Shown: positions 1-8,870, counted from the first letter of the stretch. The stretch is DNA of 64,000 nt from Rhizobium bangladeshense (GCF_017357245.1 NZ_CP071612.1:3289001-3353000); one strand, 5' to 3'. The notes: generated from the sequence alone by a model not told the origin. Numbers and translations: made by a program.

Positions 1-2
1 TG

Positions 3-443
3 CTGAGGTATTTCTGGGATAACCTCGAAGGGCTAGATCCTAAAAAGATTGAAGCGGAGCGCGCCGTGAAGGTTGAGGAAATGTACTTCGAGTTCCGCCA
101 AGCCTTATTGGATGCTGGCCTCTTGCTCGCGGAGGAAGACGACGCACTGGCGATCGCTTACGAAGCATTTGTCCTTTTTACACTTTCTTCTCTGCACGAG
201 AGCGCTCTCATCACCGAAGGATGGGATGTTGTTCTCAGGGTGGCGATCGCCAACGATGGGAACCTCGCCATCTTCGGACACACTTTCTTAAACAAGAACG
301 GTCGCGCCTTCAGAACAAATTTTCTGATATCCTCCACCACTCTTGCCGCCGCAGATTGGCTGAATGCGCCAGTGGCCGCGGGATTTGTCAGGCAGCCGCT
401 GATGTACACTGCCGCTCCGAAACTAATTTCCTTCGAAGGCTAG
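3..443 (+). CDS. hypothetical protein, 5' end outside window
   Basis: The reading frame is open from the first bases of the window and continues through a possible GTG at 66 to a TAG at 441-443, so the gene probably begins upstream and 146 codons are visible. The part before the GTG (LRYFWDNLEGLDPKK) reads like normal protein, which argues against the GTG as the true start. The visible protein is soluble, without membrane segments or signal peptide, and ends in a beta-rich stretch. I do not recognise the family. It faces a ligase fragment 9 bases downstream on the other strand. Confidence 0.55.
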   Translation: MRYFWDNLEGLDPKKIEAERAVKVEEMYFEFRQALLDAGLLLAEEDDALAIAYEAFVLFTLSSLHESALITEGWDVVLRVAIANDGNLAIFGHTFLNKNGRAFRTNFLISSTTLAAADWLNAPVAAGFVRQPLMYTAAPKLISFEG

Positions 444-452
444 GTCCCGACA

Positions 453-719
453 TCATTCGATGCCGTAAATTGCCGCATCGTCCCGCTCCTCCCTTAGTCC
501 CTTATATGACGGATGCCGAAGCTTCCCGTCATGCGTCCAGGCACGATATTCAATCTCGGCGACGAGTGTCGGCTTGATCCAGATCAGGTTCTTGCCCTGG
601 CCGGAATACCTCACCGCAGGCGCCGAGACCTTAAGCTTGTCCATGGCAGCGCGAAGCTCCAATGCCTGGCTTGCCTTAAAGCCAGTTCCGACCGATCCGA
701 CGTAGCAGCAGCAGCCCAC
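453..719 (-). pseudogene. C-terminal fragment of an ATP-dependent DNA ligase (LigD/LigC type)
   Basis: The 88 residues match the end of the OB-fold domain of ATP-dependent ligases of the LigD/LigC group: YVGSVGTGF, then LVAEIEYRAW, then the motif VI region LRHPSYKGLRE. Such ligases act in bacterial end joining. The adenylation domain with the catalytic lysine is missing, because an in-frame stop lies just upstream and the neighbouring DNA carries a nuclease remnant. This is a truncated relic. The family is clear from the motifs; the exact parent ligase is not. Confidence 0.75.
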
Positions 720-794
720 CTATCGACCGACAACCTGCACATCGACGCCGCCGAGCACCTGGGTGGGTGGTCCGGTTCGGCAGGTCCGGACGTC

Positions 795-1176
795 CTGCTA
801 TTGATAATCGCCGGACTGATCATTTGCGCCTCGCTGACGGCAGTCGACGGCGACACAGTCAAATGCGACGGCCAGAACATGCGACTGCTTGGCGACTGAG
901 TTCCGTTCGTCTCGGGCATAGACACGCCGGAGATCGGGAGCCACGCAAAGTGCCTCAAGGAACGGAAGCTAGCCCTGATCGCCAAGGGTAGGCTGAAACA
1001 GCTTTTGGCTGAAAGGGGCTTACGGGTGGTTTTCAGCGGCGCGGCGGACCGTACGAAATCGCACCGACCTCTCGCAACATCTACAGAACAAACGGGGAGA
1101 GATCGGGAAGAGGATGCTAAAGGAAGGCTTCGCTCGTAAATGGAACCCGGAACAGCGCAATGACGGGTGCGAGTAG
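795..1176 (+). pseudogene. staphylococcal-nuclease-like (SNase) gene, broken by stop and frameshift
   Basis: A hydrophobic leader is followed by VDGDTVKCDGQNMRLLGD, the usual start of small rhizobial thermonuclease-like proteins. The frame then meets TGA at 897-899 where relatives have Gly (GGA to TGA is one base change), and continues as VPFVSGIDTPEIGSHAKC. A later shift moves the matching C-terminus (GKRMLKEGFARKWNPEQRND) into another frame that ends with TAG at 1174-1176. At least two disabling changes are therefore visible. A second decayed copy of the C-terminal part lies at 8870-9014. Confidence 0.7.
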
Positions 1177-1324
1177 CTCGACGCGCGATATCCTTGCATA
1201 CGAGAACTCAACCACAAATTCTCTGCCTCCACAATTTTAGGATATTCGACATGGACTGGTCACCCGATATAATGGCGAATATTGGCTCCGTGGGTATCAA
1301 TCGAAGGCGCTTTGAGGGTGAGCC

Positions 1325-1492
1325 ATGCTGGAGAATTCTGTCACCGTCTTTGAACGCGGCGGTCTGTGGGTCGTCTCCGTAGCCGAACTTGGCGGAGCGC
1401 AGGAAAAGGTATTTCTTAAAGAGGAATTCGCACGAATCTACGCGGCAGGCCAGGAAATTCGCATCCAGAAAGACGTTCGGCAGAGAACTTGA
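1325..1492 (+). CDS. small hypothetical protein (55 aa)
   Basis: An ATG preceded by a purine-rich GAGGGTGAG opens a 55-codon frame starting MLENSVTVFERGGLWVVSV and ending in a basic tail before TGA. The protein is short, soluble and of mixed alpha/beta character. I do not recognise a family. It is supported by the start signal and protein-like composition only. Confidence 0.45.
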   Translation: MLENSVTVFERGGLWVVSVAELGGAQEKVFLKEEFARIYAAGQEIRIQKDVRQRT

Positions 1493-1967
1493 AGCCGTCG
1501 CTCTGACGAATCTTATCTCATGCATTGTTTCTGCGGTAAAACCGACTTCCATAACCAAGTTTGCTCCTGTCCAACACCTTCCGGGAACCTGGCCGATCGC
1601 GCGCTGTTAGAGCGTAAGCGGTGTTTTCCTCCCACATTGACCAAGCGCGACAGGTCGTTCCGATAGCTACCGCTGCAAGGTTGATGATATGAATGCGCCA
1701 ATTGCGATCATTGGCAACAAACCCGTATTGCCCGGAAGGGAGCCGGTATGGGACCTTCCGCTGCTATGGCGGTTATTGCCAAGAGCAGACATCCGAGGCG
1801 TTGGTGCAAAGGTTTGAGATCGGCCCGAACCGGACTACGCACGTCAGCAGGATGCTAAGGTGCAAATCCGGTGGGGAGCGGAAGTTCCGCAGCCGCATAG
1901 CTCAGGTCTGGTTCGCGCGCCAATAGCGGCAATTCAGAGCTCATCTGCAGCTTGGGTCGGAAAGCAC
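1493..1967. other. gene-poor spacer
   Basis: Between the 55-residue gene and the SDR gene I see no coding frame with a convincing ribosome site or recognisable motif. Several overlapping short frames exist on plus, but they are mutually exclusive and biased toward Arg, Gln and Ser, as expected for non-coding high-GC DNA. Confidence 0.4.
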
Positions 1968-2750
1968 TCAATAGGCTCGTGTAAAACCGCCATCGTGAAG
2001 AATGTTCAGGCCGGTCATATGGTCGGAAAGAGGCGACAATAATCCGTCGATGACCACAGCGACTTCGGATGGTGCGCCATACTTCTTGAGTGGAATGTTG
2101 TCCGTCTCGCTCGCCAGTCTTTCTTCAAAGGTCATCCCTGCGCTGGCGGCTCTCTTGGCAATGGCATCCCGGTACCATGGCGATAAGGTGCCACCAAGCG
2201 AGAGAGTATTCACGTGGATGCCGCGCTCGCCCAGGGCGAAGGCGAGCGTCTTTGCTTCTCCCACCCAAGCGGTGCGGATCACGTTGGCGGTGGCGTAGTG
2301 ACTGAGGACCTGAACGGAGGACATGCCGGAGACGATAACGATTTTGCAGCGCACACCCGCCTCAGGAGCCGGCTCCATCTGAGCGATAGCGGACTTCAAG
2401 ACAGACAGCGGCCCGATAAAGCTCGTTTGAAACAATGTTCGCCAGACTTCCGGCTCAGGCATAGGATTGCTGTCGGAATGGGGTTGCGGCGGCATCAGCA
2501 CAGCACCGTTAAGCTTCGAGCCCGAAGCAGCGAGGCCTCTATCGAAATTCGCCACCGACGTGTCGGAGGACATATCAACTGGCATGGGAGTGTGCGACCC
2601 GTTGAGAGGTGCAGGGAGCGTCGCAACTAGTGCTTCAAGTCGCGCTTGGTCACGAGCCGCAAGCACAAGCCGAGTGCCGCCAGCGGCAAGACGCTCGCAT
2701 ACGGCCTTGCCAATTCCCCCCGTCGCGCCGGTAACGAGAATGGTCGTCAT
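1968..2750 (-). CDS. short-chain dehydrogenase/reductase (SDR) family protein
   Basis: A 260-residue classical-size SDR. The N-terminus MTTILVTGATGGIGKAV has the TGxxxGIG dinucleotide-binding motif. ATG at 2750 is chosen because the longer frame upstream would place extra sequence before the first Rossmann strand. The active-site region has SGMSSVQ and then YATAN, where the family has YxxxK: the catalytic lysine position is Asn. The fold and cofactor site look intact, so it may be a non-catalytic or altered SDR. Substrate unknown. It is transcribed away from the repeat-rich gap at 2751-3215. Confidence 0.8.
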   Translation of the reverse strand: MTTILVTGATGGIGKAVCERLAAGGTRLVLAARDQARLEALVATLPAPLNGSHTPMPVDMSSDTSVANFDRGLAASGSKLNGAVLMPPQPHSDSNPMPEPEVWRTLFQTSFIGPLSVLKSAIAQMEPAPEAGVRCKIVIVSGMSSVQVLSHYATANVIRTAWVGEAKTLAFALGERGIHVNTLSLGGTLSPWYRDAIAKRAASAGMTFEERLASETDNIPLKKYGAPSEVAVVIDGLLSPLSDHMTGLNILHDGGFTRAY

Positions 2751-2927
2751 CGCGTACTTCCCCGTTGCGGGTAGACCGCCGGACAAATGTCCGGGATCAC
2801 TTTGCGATCCATGCGGCTGGGAAGAGCCGCAAAGCAAAGCTCTGCTTTGAGCTCACCGCCGGAAAGTCTGTTAGAGCAGCAGGGCAGCACATATGTTTCC
2901 CCTGTGCGATCCCGTGTTGTTAACGAC

Positions 2928-2957
2928 CTGCCCCGCCTCGGTGGGCCTTTTTTTGTC
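2928..2957 (+). terminator. possible rho-independent terminator
   Basis: A short GC hairpin built from GCCC and GGGC around a CGCCTCGGT loop is followed by seven Ts. No gene directly upstream on plus explains it, so it may end a small transcript. A similar hairpin-plus-T-run precedes the repeat copy at 16500. Confidence 0.4.
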
Positions 2958-3155
2958 CAACAGCGTACCGGAACCGCATTAGGACAATGAGGTTAACTCA
3001 CCGGATCGTGGCAGAAAGCCAGTATCTTCAGATCGCGTTATGCCCTTTCTCCTAGCGATCCACCCCTTCCCAGAGTTGGGTCGTGCGGAGGCAATTTTCC
3101 GGTCAGCTCCCAAGCGACGCTCCGCGCGGTCCCACGCCTCGAAGGATTAACTGCA
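2951..3155. repeat. dispersed intergenic repeat, copy A
   Basis: It shares with copy B (3618-3815) the order GTACCGGAACCGC, a GGATCG block, CCCTTT followed by GCGATCCA, and then a nearly unbroken stretch of about 80 bases beginning GTTGGGTCGTGCGGAGGCA and ending near GATTAACTGCA/GATTGACTGCA. Weaker copies lie at 8730 and 16500. All four are in the same orientation and outside genes. I see no open frame conserved between copies. Confidence 0.55.
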
Positions 3156-3215
3156 TTGGAAATCATGCCATGTGCATCATATGCCGGCGTTCCGCCTTCA
3201 TGGCCGAAATAACTG

Positions 3216-3464
3216 TCAGTGATGTGACGTGGACGTTGGCGCGTTGACCTGCAGCGAATGACGGCTATCAAACTTCATGATCAGCAGCGTGACCAGCTCC
3301 TCGCGCGTCCTGTGGCCTTGATTAAATAGGTCGACCGCCGCGCTGCAAAGGAGCTGCATTGCTGGCTCCGTCGGCTTCGCGTGATTATGCAGGAACCAAG
3401 TCCGAACAGCATCCGAAAGAACGTTCACATCTTCCAGCTGAAGTGAGAGATCGAACTCCCCCAT
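3216..3464 (-). CDS. small hypothetical protein (82 aa)
   Basis: The ATG at 3464 follows a strong ribosome site (AAGGAGG, 5 bases upstream), which makes this a real gene despite its size. The protein begins MGEFDLSLQLEDVN, is mostly helical, and contains two His-rich spots. No signal peptide or membrane segment. It sits between repeat copies A and B. Function unknown. Confidence 0.7.
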   Translation of the reverse strand: MGEFDLSLQLEDVNVLSDAVRTWFLHNHAKPTEPAMQLLCSAAVDLFNQGHRTREELVTLLIMKFDSRHSLQVNAPTSTSHH

Positions 3465-3617
3465 ACTATCCTCCTTAACCGTCGCAACAGTTCGCTAGTT
3501 CGCTCGCAGCGCGATAAAAAAATCGTAGTGCATACACCTCCATAGGCCAACCGTCAGTGCGGTTTCGCACATTTGTAGCCGCGATCCAGCCAAGTCAGCG
3601 GCCGTCTCTCTAAATTG

Positions 3618-3815
3618 GTGCGGAATGGTACAGGAACCGCTATCGCTCGCTGGCGGTTAGGAAGTCGGATCGCGAGAGGGAGCTTTGTCTCGCTGCACGT
3701 CCCTTTGCACTCTTTGCGATCCATGACTACCCCACAGTTGGGTCGTGCGGAGGCATTTCCACTACTCTCCCAAGCAATGCTCCGCACGGCCCGACGCCTC
3801 AAGAGATTGACTGCA
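3618..3815. repeat. dispersed intergenic repeat, copy B
   Basis: The best partner of copy A: GGTACAGGAACCGC, then GGATCGCGAGAGGGAGCT, then CCCTTTGCACTCTTTGCGATCCA, then the block starting GTTGGGTCGTGCGGAGGCA. By eye about four bases in five match copy A across the last 80 bases. The middle part matches copy D (16500) more closely. Confidence 0.55.
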
Positions 3816-3894
3816 GATGCAGACCTCGTGAGATCCTAGTAGGTTGAACCATCGCATCCGCGCCCTACCTCAAAGCTGGGGAGTGAGGGCGTGA

Positions 3895-4137
3895 TTTCGC
3901 ATCAAATACGCTGAGCATATTGTTCCCGACTATGAAGGCGGGGAATTCTCAGATCTGGCGTCAGCAAAAGAGGACGCCAGCGAGAGCCTTCGAGAACTGG
4001 TCGGCAGGGCCATTCTGTCGAAGCAGCCCGATCTCCCGCTGGCGATTGAAATTTGTGACGCAGACGGTCATCTCGCTGCCGAAGTTCATATCGATACAGC
4101 AATTGCCCAGATCGCGCGCTTTAGCCGAGATCGATAG
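3895..4137 (+). pseudogene. DUF6894-like small protein lacking a start codon
   Basis: The frame encodes RIKYAEHIVPDYEGGEFSDL, then ASAKEDASESLRELVGRAIL, then IEICDADGHLAAEVHI. This order (acidic D.EG.EFSDL.SAK..A, helix, then beta hairpin with DADG) is typical of the rhizobial DUF6894 family. Immediately upstream is an in-frame TGA at 3892-3894, and no ATG, GTG or TTG occurs before the conserved region. The expected N-terminal beta strand is missing, so I read this as a gene that lost its 5' end, probably by a small deletion. Confidence 0.5.
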
Positions 4138-4152
4138 CGTCGGCATCAATCG

Positions 4153-4509
4153 TCACTTGAACTTCAACCAATGCCGAATCCACGCCGCCGCACCGTCGCT
4201 CATCCATGTGACGATTGCGCCTGTCGTCAGTGCAGCAATGGCGATCAGACCTGAGACGCCATAGCCGATCGTTTTGATGCGCTTCCAATCCTCAAGGGCT
4301 GGCTGGACTGCCTTGTGATGTTCGCTGACGGTCTCTTTCAGCGCCTTGACCTCCTCGCGCAACGTCGAATCTACGCCGCTGCTGATCTCGACGACCTTAT
4401 CGAGGAGATTGATCTGCCGCATCTGCTCGTCAAGTCGCCGATGAATCACCGACCGGCTTTCGTGTGCATTGTCCTTTTCGTCGCTTACGTCTTCAGCAGC
4501 GCCAGACAC
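4153..4509 (-). CDS. DUF1515-like membrane-anchored coiled-coil protein
   Basis: 118 residues: a charged N-terminus, a helical heptad-like region (about residues 22-75, with EEVKALKETVSEHH), then one hydrophobic segment (YGVSGLIAIAALTTGAIVTW, about 84-103) and a short basic tail. This matches the layout of the Rhizobium/Agrobacterium family DUF1515, which I assign by architecture rather than by a signature. The start is GTG at 4509, as a stop precedes it in frame. Likely inner-membrane protein of unknown role. Confidence 0.65.
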   Translation of the reverse strand: MSGAAEDVSDEKDNAHESRSVIHRRLDEQMRQINLLDKVVEISSGVDSTLREEVKALKETVSEHHKAVQPALEDWKRIKTIGYGVSGLIAIAALTTGAIVTWMSDGAAAWIRHWLKFK

Positions 4510-4779
4510 GGTTCAATGCGTGTCGGCATTGGGTCGAGGGTAAGCCGATGCTGAGTTGGTCACGCTTCTTACGCGGGCGGCTGCGGATCGGCGCTTCGGG
4601 TTCACCGGCTAGCGGCTTCGATGGCTTGCGAGGCGGCTTTGTCATGGCCGCAGTTCAACAGCAACATCTTAAAAAGCAATTTGCCTAGAATGATTATTGA
4701 CTCATCTGCCGATGCGAACATAATAAGAACATCGGCGTGCGGCCGCCAATCTGAATATTGACGACATGGGAGAACGGAC

Positions 4780-5190
4780 ATGCGCGAGCAGCCGGTCGGC
4801 GAAGCCGTGGATGATGATTATTTTGTTCCAGAAGGTTTGATGTGGCTGCCGGCGAAGGAGATCGACGTTTCTGAAGTGCATCAGAGCCTGGTTAAGGCCG
4901 TTGCAGGCAGCCGAGGCGTGGAGTTCTTCACGACCTATGTATTGGACGCCGCCATGGCCTCTCAATTAGGTCGTGTTCAGCTCGCGATTGACCACACCGC
5001 AGGCGAGGCTTGCGGTATCTTTCTCACCGATCGCATGGCGGACGCAGATCCCGCAAAAAGCGATCCAATTTTCGTCGATGAAGCGACAGAGCCTTTCAAA
5101 TTTCGCTATTTCGATGATGTGGAGGAGGCCGTATGGGCCTACAGCGAACATCTGAAGAAGGCGGGGATACACCCTTGGATGCAGCCATGA
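4780..5190 (+). CDS. hypothetical protein (136 aa)
   Basis: ATG at 4780 follows GGGAGAACGGAC, a good ribosome site. The protein is acidic and soluble, beginning MREQPVGEAVDDDYFV and ending KKAGIHPWMQP. No known motif recognised. Its stop overlaps the start of the next gene (ATGA), and a third gene follows 6 bases after that, so 4780-5711 is probably one transcript of three small genes. Confidence 0.7.
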   Translation: MREQPVGEAVDDDYFVPEGLMWLPAKEIDVSEVHQSLVKAVAGSRGVEFFTTYVLDAAMASQLGRVQLAIDHTAGEACGIFLTDRMADADPAKSDPIFVDEATEPFKFRYFDDVEEAVWAYSEHLKKAGIHPWMQP

Positions 5191-5384
5191 AACCGGAGCG
5201 AAGTTCGAAGCCGGCAGATCGCGAGCTCGCCGAGGTGGTCGCCTATCACCAGGGCGATATGGAGGCCGCGATAGGTACCCTGCTCGAGGATATCCGTCAT
5301 CTTCGTCAGCAGCTCGCATTTGCGGAAGGCGCTATGAGCCGAGGCATCACTCGCGGGTGGCGACCAAGCTACGACCGAGACTGA
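5187..5384 (+). CDS. small hypothetical protein (65 aa)
   Basis: Start chosen at the ATG that overlaps the previous stop (ATGA); a longer frame from 5133 would lie inside the upstream gene. The protein has a helical middle (DIRHLRQQLAFAEGAM) and ends SRGITRGWRPSYDRD, a tail I associate with short rhizobial proteins of unknown function. Translational coupling to the upstream gene is likely. Confidence 0.65.
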   Translation: MKPERSSKPADRELAEVVAYHQGDMEAAIGTLLEDIRHLRQQLAFAEGAMSRGITRGWRPSYDRD

Positions 5385-5390
5385 CTTACA

Positions 5391-5711
5391 ATGCCTGAGA
5401 TGAACTATAACAAGAAGTTGCGCGGGTGGAGCCTGCGCGACGCGGCCGAGGCGGGTCAATTGCTGGAGGTCACCTGTCAGTTCTGCAGGACGACCTACCG
5501 CTTTATCCCACGTGATCTGCTGAAGCTGACCAAGGATGTCAGTCTCGACCGATTGGCTTCGCGATTCCGCTGCGTACGCTGCAACCGGGGAGACTACATG
5601 AGCTTGAAGGTGGTTCAGATATGGGGGTCGGAAACAGGCAAGCTTACCGTGCGACGTCTGATCAGGGTCGACATGGTGAAGAAGCCAGTTTGGGAAGACG
5701 GTGTTTTATGA
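5391..5711 (+). CDS. zinc-ribbon-like hypothetical protein (106 aa)
   Basis: Two Cys pairs, CQFC (about residue 30) and CVRC (about residue 62), spaced like a zinc ribbon, with basic residues between and after them. This suggests a small metal-binding protein, perhaps nucleic-acid associated (inference). It is the third gene of the 4780-5711 group, 6 bases after the preceding stop. No family recognised. Confidence 0.65.
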   Translation: MPEMNYNKKLRGWSLRDAAEAGQLLEVTCQFCRTTYRFIPRDLLKLTKDVSLDRLASRFRCVRCNRGDYMSLKVVQIWGSETGKLTVRRLIRVDMVKKPVWEDGVL

Positions 5712-6025
5712 AGTCGCGTGCCGCCGAGATAACCCTGTTGCCGCTGGCGTGAAAAAAGACCTTCCTCATCACGTCATAGTCTGGGGGGCAACTGTCACTC
5801 CGGCGCACAAACCAATGACTATCGGCAAAGGGGTGAAATCATCAACTCCGCTCTGGCCTTCGATCGGGCGAGCAGGTCATATTGCGCTTCCGTGGAATGG
5901 GACGAATACGGTGTTTTCTGTTTCAGCAAATCGCCAAGCTGCACAGCAATTCCGTGATCGATGGAACGGCCAGTTCATCCGGACGAAGTGACAACAATGG
6001 CGTATGGACGCCGAGGGAGGGAGAT
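5712..6025. other. spacer with possible decayed small gene
   Basis: No frame here has both a start signal and recognisable protein. Short stretches in different frames look protein-like: [10 protein letters not shown] in one frame and [19 protein letters not shown] in another, read across the same region (about 5845-5990). This could be a small gene broken by frameshifts, but I cannot name it. The spacer ends with GAGGGAGGGAG, the ribosome site of the SRAP gene. Confidence 0.3.
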
Positions 6026-6796
6026 ATGTGCAATCTATACCGGATGGACGCAAAGGATTGGGTCAATAAGTGGGCCCATGAGGTCGAGAGTCTGGTCAAC
6101 CTGATGCCGGCCTATCAGATCAACCCGGACCAAATGGGCCCGATCGTCCGCAATACAGCCGATGGCCGCAAGCAGCTCGTGCATGCGCGGTGGGGATTGC
6201 CCTCCCCGTTTTTCGTGGTCAAGCAGGCTGCCGAGGCTCGGGCTGAAAAATTGCGCCAGAAGGGCAAGCCCGTCGACATGGACATGCTCATCCGGATGGA
6301 GCCCGACAAGGGAGTCACCAACATCAGGAACCTCAATGTTCCCCACTGGAAGAAATGGTTCGGTGTACAGAGCCGCTGCATCGTGCCGGTGACAAGCTTT
6401 GCCGAGCCCGACCCAGCCAGCAAACAGGACGGTGGGAGCACGCCGAATGCCTGGTTTGCCCGTGATGAAAGCAAGCCGTTGATGTTCTTCGCGGGTATCC
6501 ATGTTCCGCAATGGCAAAGCGTCCGGAAAGTCAAGGATGGCCTTTCGACCGACGATCTCTATGCCTTTTTGACCACCGATCCCAACGATGTCGTCAAGCC
6601 GATCCATCAGAAGGCAATGCCCGTCCTCCTGTTGACGCAAGAGGAAGTCGACGTTTGGATGCGCGCCCCCTGGGAGGAGGCAAAGACGCTCGCTCGCCCG
6701 CTGCCGAACGACGCAATCAGGGTGATATCGCGCGAGGCCTATGGCTCGACCATAGTCGACACGGCCGGGGAGCCGGCGCAAACAAGTTTGCTATAG
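6026..6796 (+). CDS. SRAP-domain protein (SOS response-associated, YedK/HMCES family)
   Basis: 256 residues, starting Met-Cys: Cys2, exposed after Met removal, is the family nucleophile that forms a covalent link with abasic sites in single-stranded DNA. Other family landmarks are [12 protein letters not shown] (active-site Glu127) and [12 protein letters not shown] (His194). The start at 6026 is fixed by Cys2 and by the purine-rich site upstream; the longer frame from 5882 is rejected. The next small gene follows 5 bases after the stop. Role: shielding of abasic sites during replication (family knowledge). Confidence 0.88.
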   Translation: MCNLYRMDAKDWVNKWAHEVESLVNLMPAYQINPDQMGPIVRNTADGRKQLVHARWGLPSPFFVVKQAAEARAEKLRQKGKPVDMDMLIRMEPDKGVTNIRNLNVPHWKKWFGVQSRCIVPVTSFAEPDPASKQDGGSTPNAWFARDESKPLMFFAGIHVPQWQSVRKVKDGLSTDDLYAFLTTDPNDVVKPIHQKAMPVLLLTQEEVDVWMRAPWEEAKTLARPLPNDAIRVISREAYGSTIVDTAGEPAQTSLL

Positions 6797-6801
6797 ACGC
6801 C

Positions 6802-7020
6802 ATGAGCATTACCAACCATTCGGCCGCACCCGGTGCCAATGTACACTTCGAGCACTACTGCGAGGAGCCTGGGTGCAAGGAATGGGGTGGCTTCGGCCAC
6901 AGTCCATCCAAGGCTATTCCCGTCCGCTGGTGGTGCTGGGAGCACTTCCCCTATAAGACCTACGAGCAGGAACAGCCTCTAAGACGCAAGCTCGAGGCAG
7001 CAGAGAACCATCTGAAGTGA
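6802..7020 (+). CDS. small hypothetical protein with Cys/His/Trp motif (72 aa)
   Basis: Starts 5 bases after the SRAP stop. The protein contains HYCEEPGCKEWGGFG and then VRWWCWEHFP, giving Cys-Cys...Cys-His spacing compatible with a small zinc-binding fold, followed by a helical charged tail. I do not know the family by name. Close linkage suggests co-expression with the SRAP gene. Confidence 0.6.
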   Translation: MSITNHSAAPGANVHFEHYCEEPGCKEWGGFGHSPSKAIPVRWWCWEHFPYKTYEQEQPLRRKLEAAENHLK

Positions 7021-7347
7021 TGAAAGACGATGCGACCCGCGGTTTACCGATGCCGCCGCTGCGGCCGCCGGCCGCAAACTTCTATGGCGCCGTATTGGTC
7101 ATATCGTGCCAGTGGGGCGAGAGAATCAGCGTAGAGACGCCGCCGTTTTTTGGCAACGCCGCCACTCAGCGCGGCTACGGTATTCTTCGTTCGCCGAATT
7201 GGAGCACGTTCTAGTGCCTGCTGACTAGCGGATTAGAGCTGCCGAAGCATGGCCACTGCTTTGGCCTTCGGAACCTTCATCACGACGCCACGTTGATTCA
7301 GTGCGTGCGCTTCGCGCCCTCAACCGCCTAGTTTTTGCACGCTGCCT

Positions 7348-7374
7348 AGCCCCGTAAACAACGGGGCTTTTTTT
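7348..7374 (+). terminator. rho-independent terminator
   Basis: A perfect 8-bp stem (AGCCCCGT with ACGGGGCT, loop AAACA) is followed by a run of seven Ts. The nearest plus-strand gene ends at 7020, more than 300 bases upstream, so it may end a long 3' region or an unannotated small RNA. The rest of 7021-7496 shows no supported gene. Confidence 0.75.
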
Positions 7375-7496
7375 GGTCGGGTCGGGAACAACACGCTGCG
7401 AGGATTGTGAGAATCGTGGGCCGTGCGGGAGCTGTGCGGCAAGTTCGTGGATTCCAGAAAGCTGCCGCTTCTCACAACAGAGCGATGCCAGCTTCG

Positions 7497-8459
7497 CTAC
7501 CGGCGCTGTTCCGAGCCCGCCAGCCCCTGCGGCGAGGCAGGTTTTCCGCTTATGGGGCTTATGCCGCACTTTGCCTTGGCAGCTTGCCACGCGCGTTGGA
7601 AGAAACGGATTTCTGTGGCGATGGTTTCGCGGAACGGATCGGTTTGGTTGAAGTAGTCGCGGTCCAGACCGAGCTTTGCACCGTCTGCATCGCCGTCGTA
7701 ATAGGTGCCGAACAAATGATCCCAGATCGGGAAATAATTGGCGAAATTCTTGTCGTGATGTTCCCGCATTCGGGAGTGATGGATGAAGTGGTCGCGTGGT
7801 GACTGGATCACGTATTTGCCAAACCAGCCATGCCAGGGAATGGCACTGTGCTTGACCAGACCAATGGCGCCAAAGGTGATGGTCACGAAGGCGAATTCGG
7901 CCGTTGGCAGGCCGATAAGCAGCGCCGGAACGACCATAATGGCCATGTTTACCGCCTTCTCCAACGGATGCTCCCGCGACGAAGTCAGCGCGTTGAACTC
8001 TTCAGCTGCGTGGTGAAATTCGTGCAGCCGCCATAGTACCGGCAGCCGGTGCATCAACCGATGCTGCCAGTAGCTCAAGAAGTCTGATAGCACTAGGAAC
8101 AAGAGAACATGTGCCCAGCCTGGCAACCTCCGGGCAAGGTCCAGGTGGGGGGCATCCTGAGCCGCGCTGGTGATGGCATAGGACAGACCAAATGATGATA
8201 GCGCCGCGAATAGCGTAATCATTCCCGTCGCCTGAAGGACGAAATAGACGATGTCGGTGATTGTGGATTTGCTGCGTTCGAAGAAAACCCGACGGAACCC
8301 GGAATTGCCGAACCCCACATAGGTGAGTTCCACTGCGAAAACCGTCAGAACCAGGCCAATGGAAATGGCGAAACTGAGCGCCATTGCCGCACCATTCAGA
8401 TAGTAAGTGTTGTAAAAAAAGCTTCCAAGCTTGTGCAGGCAGTATTCGACCAGCACCAT
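7497..8459 (-). CDS. sterol desaturase / fatty acid hydroxylase family membrane protein
   Basis: 320 residues with several hydrophobic segments and the three histidine clusters that bind the di-iron centre: HRLMH, HEFHH and HHSRMREHHD. These define the fatty acid hydroxylase superfamily, which adds hydroxyl groups or double bonds to lipid substrates in the membrane. ATG at 8459 gives a normal length. The C-terminal 30 residues after the last helix are not conserved in type. The actual lipid substrate cannot be told. Monocistronic in appearance. Confidence 0.88.
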   Translation of the reverse strand: MVLVEYCLHKLGSFFYNTYYLNGAAMALSFAISIGLVLTVFAVELTYVGFGNSGFRRVFFERSKSTITDIVYFVLQATGMITLFAALSSFGLSYAITSAAQDAPHLDLARRLPGWAHVLLFLVLSDFLSYWQHRLMHRLPVLWRLHEFHHAAEEFNALTSSREHPLEKAVNMAIMVVPALLIGLPTAEFAFVTITFGAIGLVKHSAIPWHGWFGKYVIQSPRDHFIHHSRMREHHDKNFANYFPIWDHLFGTYYDGDADGAKLGLDRDYFNQTDPFRETIATEIRFFQRAWQAAKAKCGISPISGKPASPQGLAGSEQRR

Positions 8460-8729
8460 GGCAATGCGACTCCAAACACGAACCCGTACAGCTTGGTCCT
8501 AACGATGCGCTTTTGCCAGATTGCTCAAAGCACGATCGGGGCGTCCTTTTGATGTATTACCGGCGGTGGAAGTGCAGTCCCTGGAGGCATGCAGGAGGGT
8601 CGACGAGCACTACGGAAAACTGGCTGGAATTCCATTTCCGGCCGAAAGGCTCATAAAAGAACTTAGGACGGGAACAATAATAGGCACCGCCGTCGTAGGA
8701 CTTTAGGCCGTGCTGAGATTTTCTTTATT

Positions 8730-8870
8730 GGTCTGCCAGCGTACAGGAACCCGGCCAATCACCAACCGTTAGTGAGACGGGATCGCAAAGGAGCCCTAGC
8801 CAGGGCCGGTCCGCTCACTCTTCACCCCCTTTGCGGTCCCACCCCTTCCAATTCGTGGCCAGCCATCACG
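8730..8870. repeat. dispersed intergenic repeat, copy C
   Basis: Contains GCGTACAGGAACCCGG, CCGTTAGTGAGACGGGATCGC, and CCCCCTTTGCGGTCCCACCCCTTCC, in the same order and orientation as copies A, B and D. It ends directly against the second SNase remnant. Divergent from the other copies in the middle. Confidence 0.45.

Noticed and set aside
1693..2042. Two overlapping short plus frames in the 1493-1967 spacer
   Set aside because: They exclude each other, lack ribosome sites and have noise-like composition.
7017..7214. 65-codon frame overlapping the stop of the 72-residue gene
   Set aside because: An ATGA-like overlap exists, but the protein is Pro-rich without pattern, and nothing else supports it.
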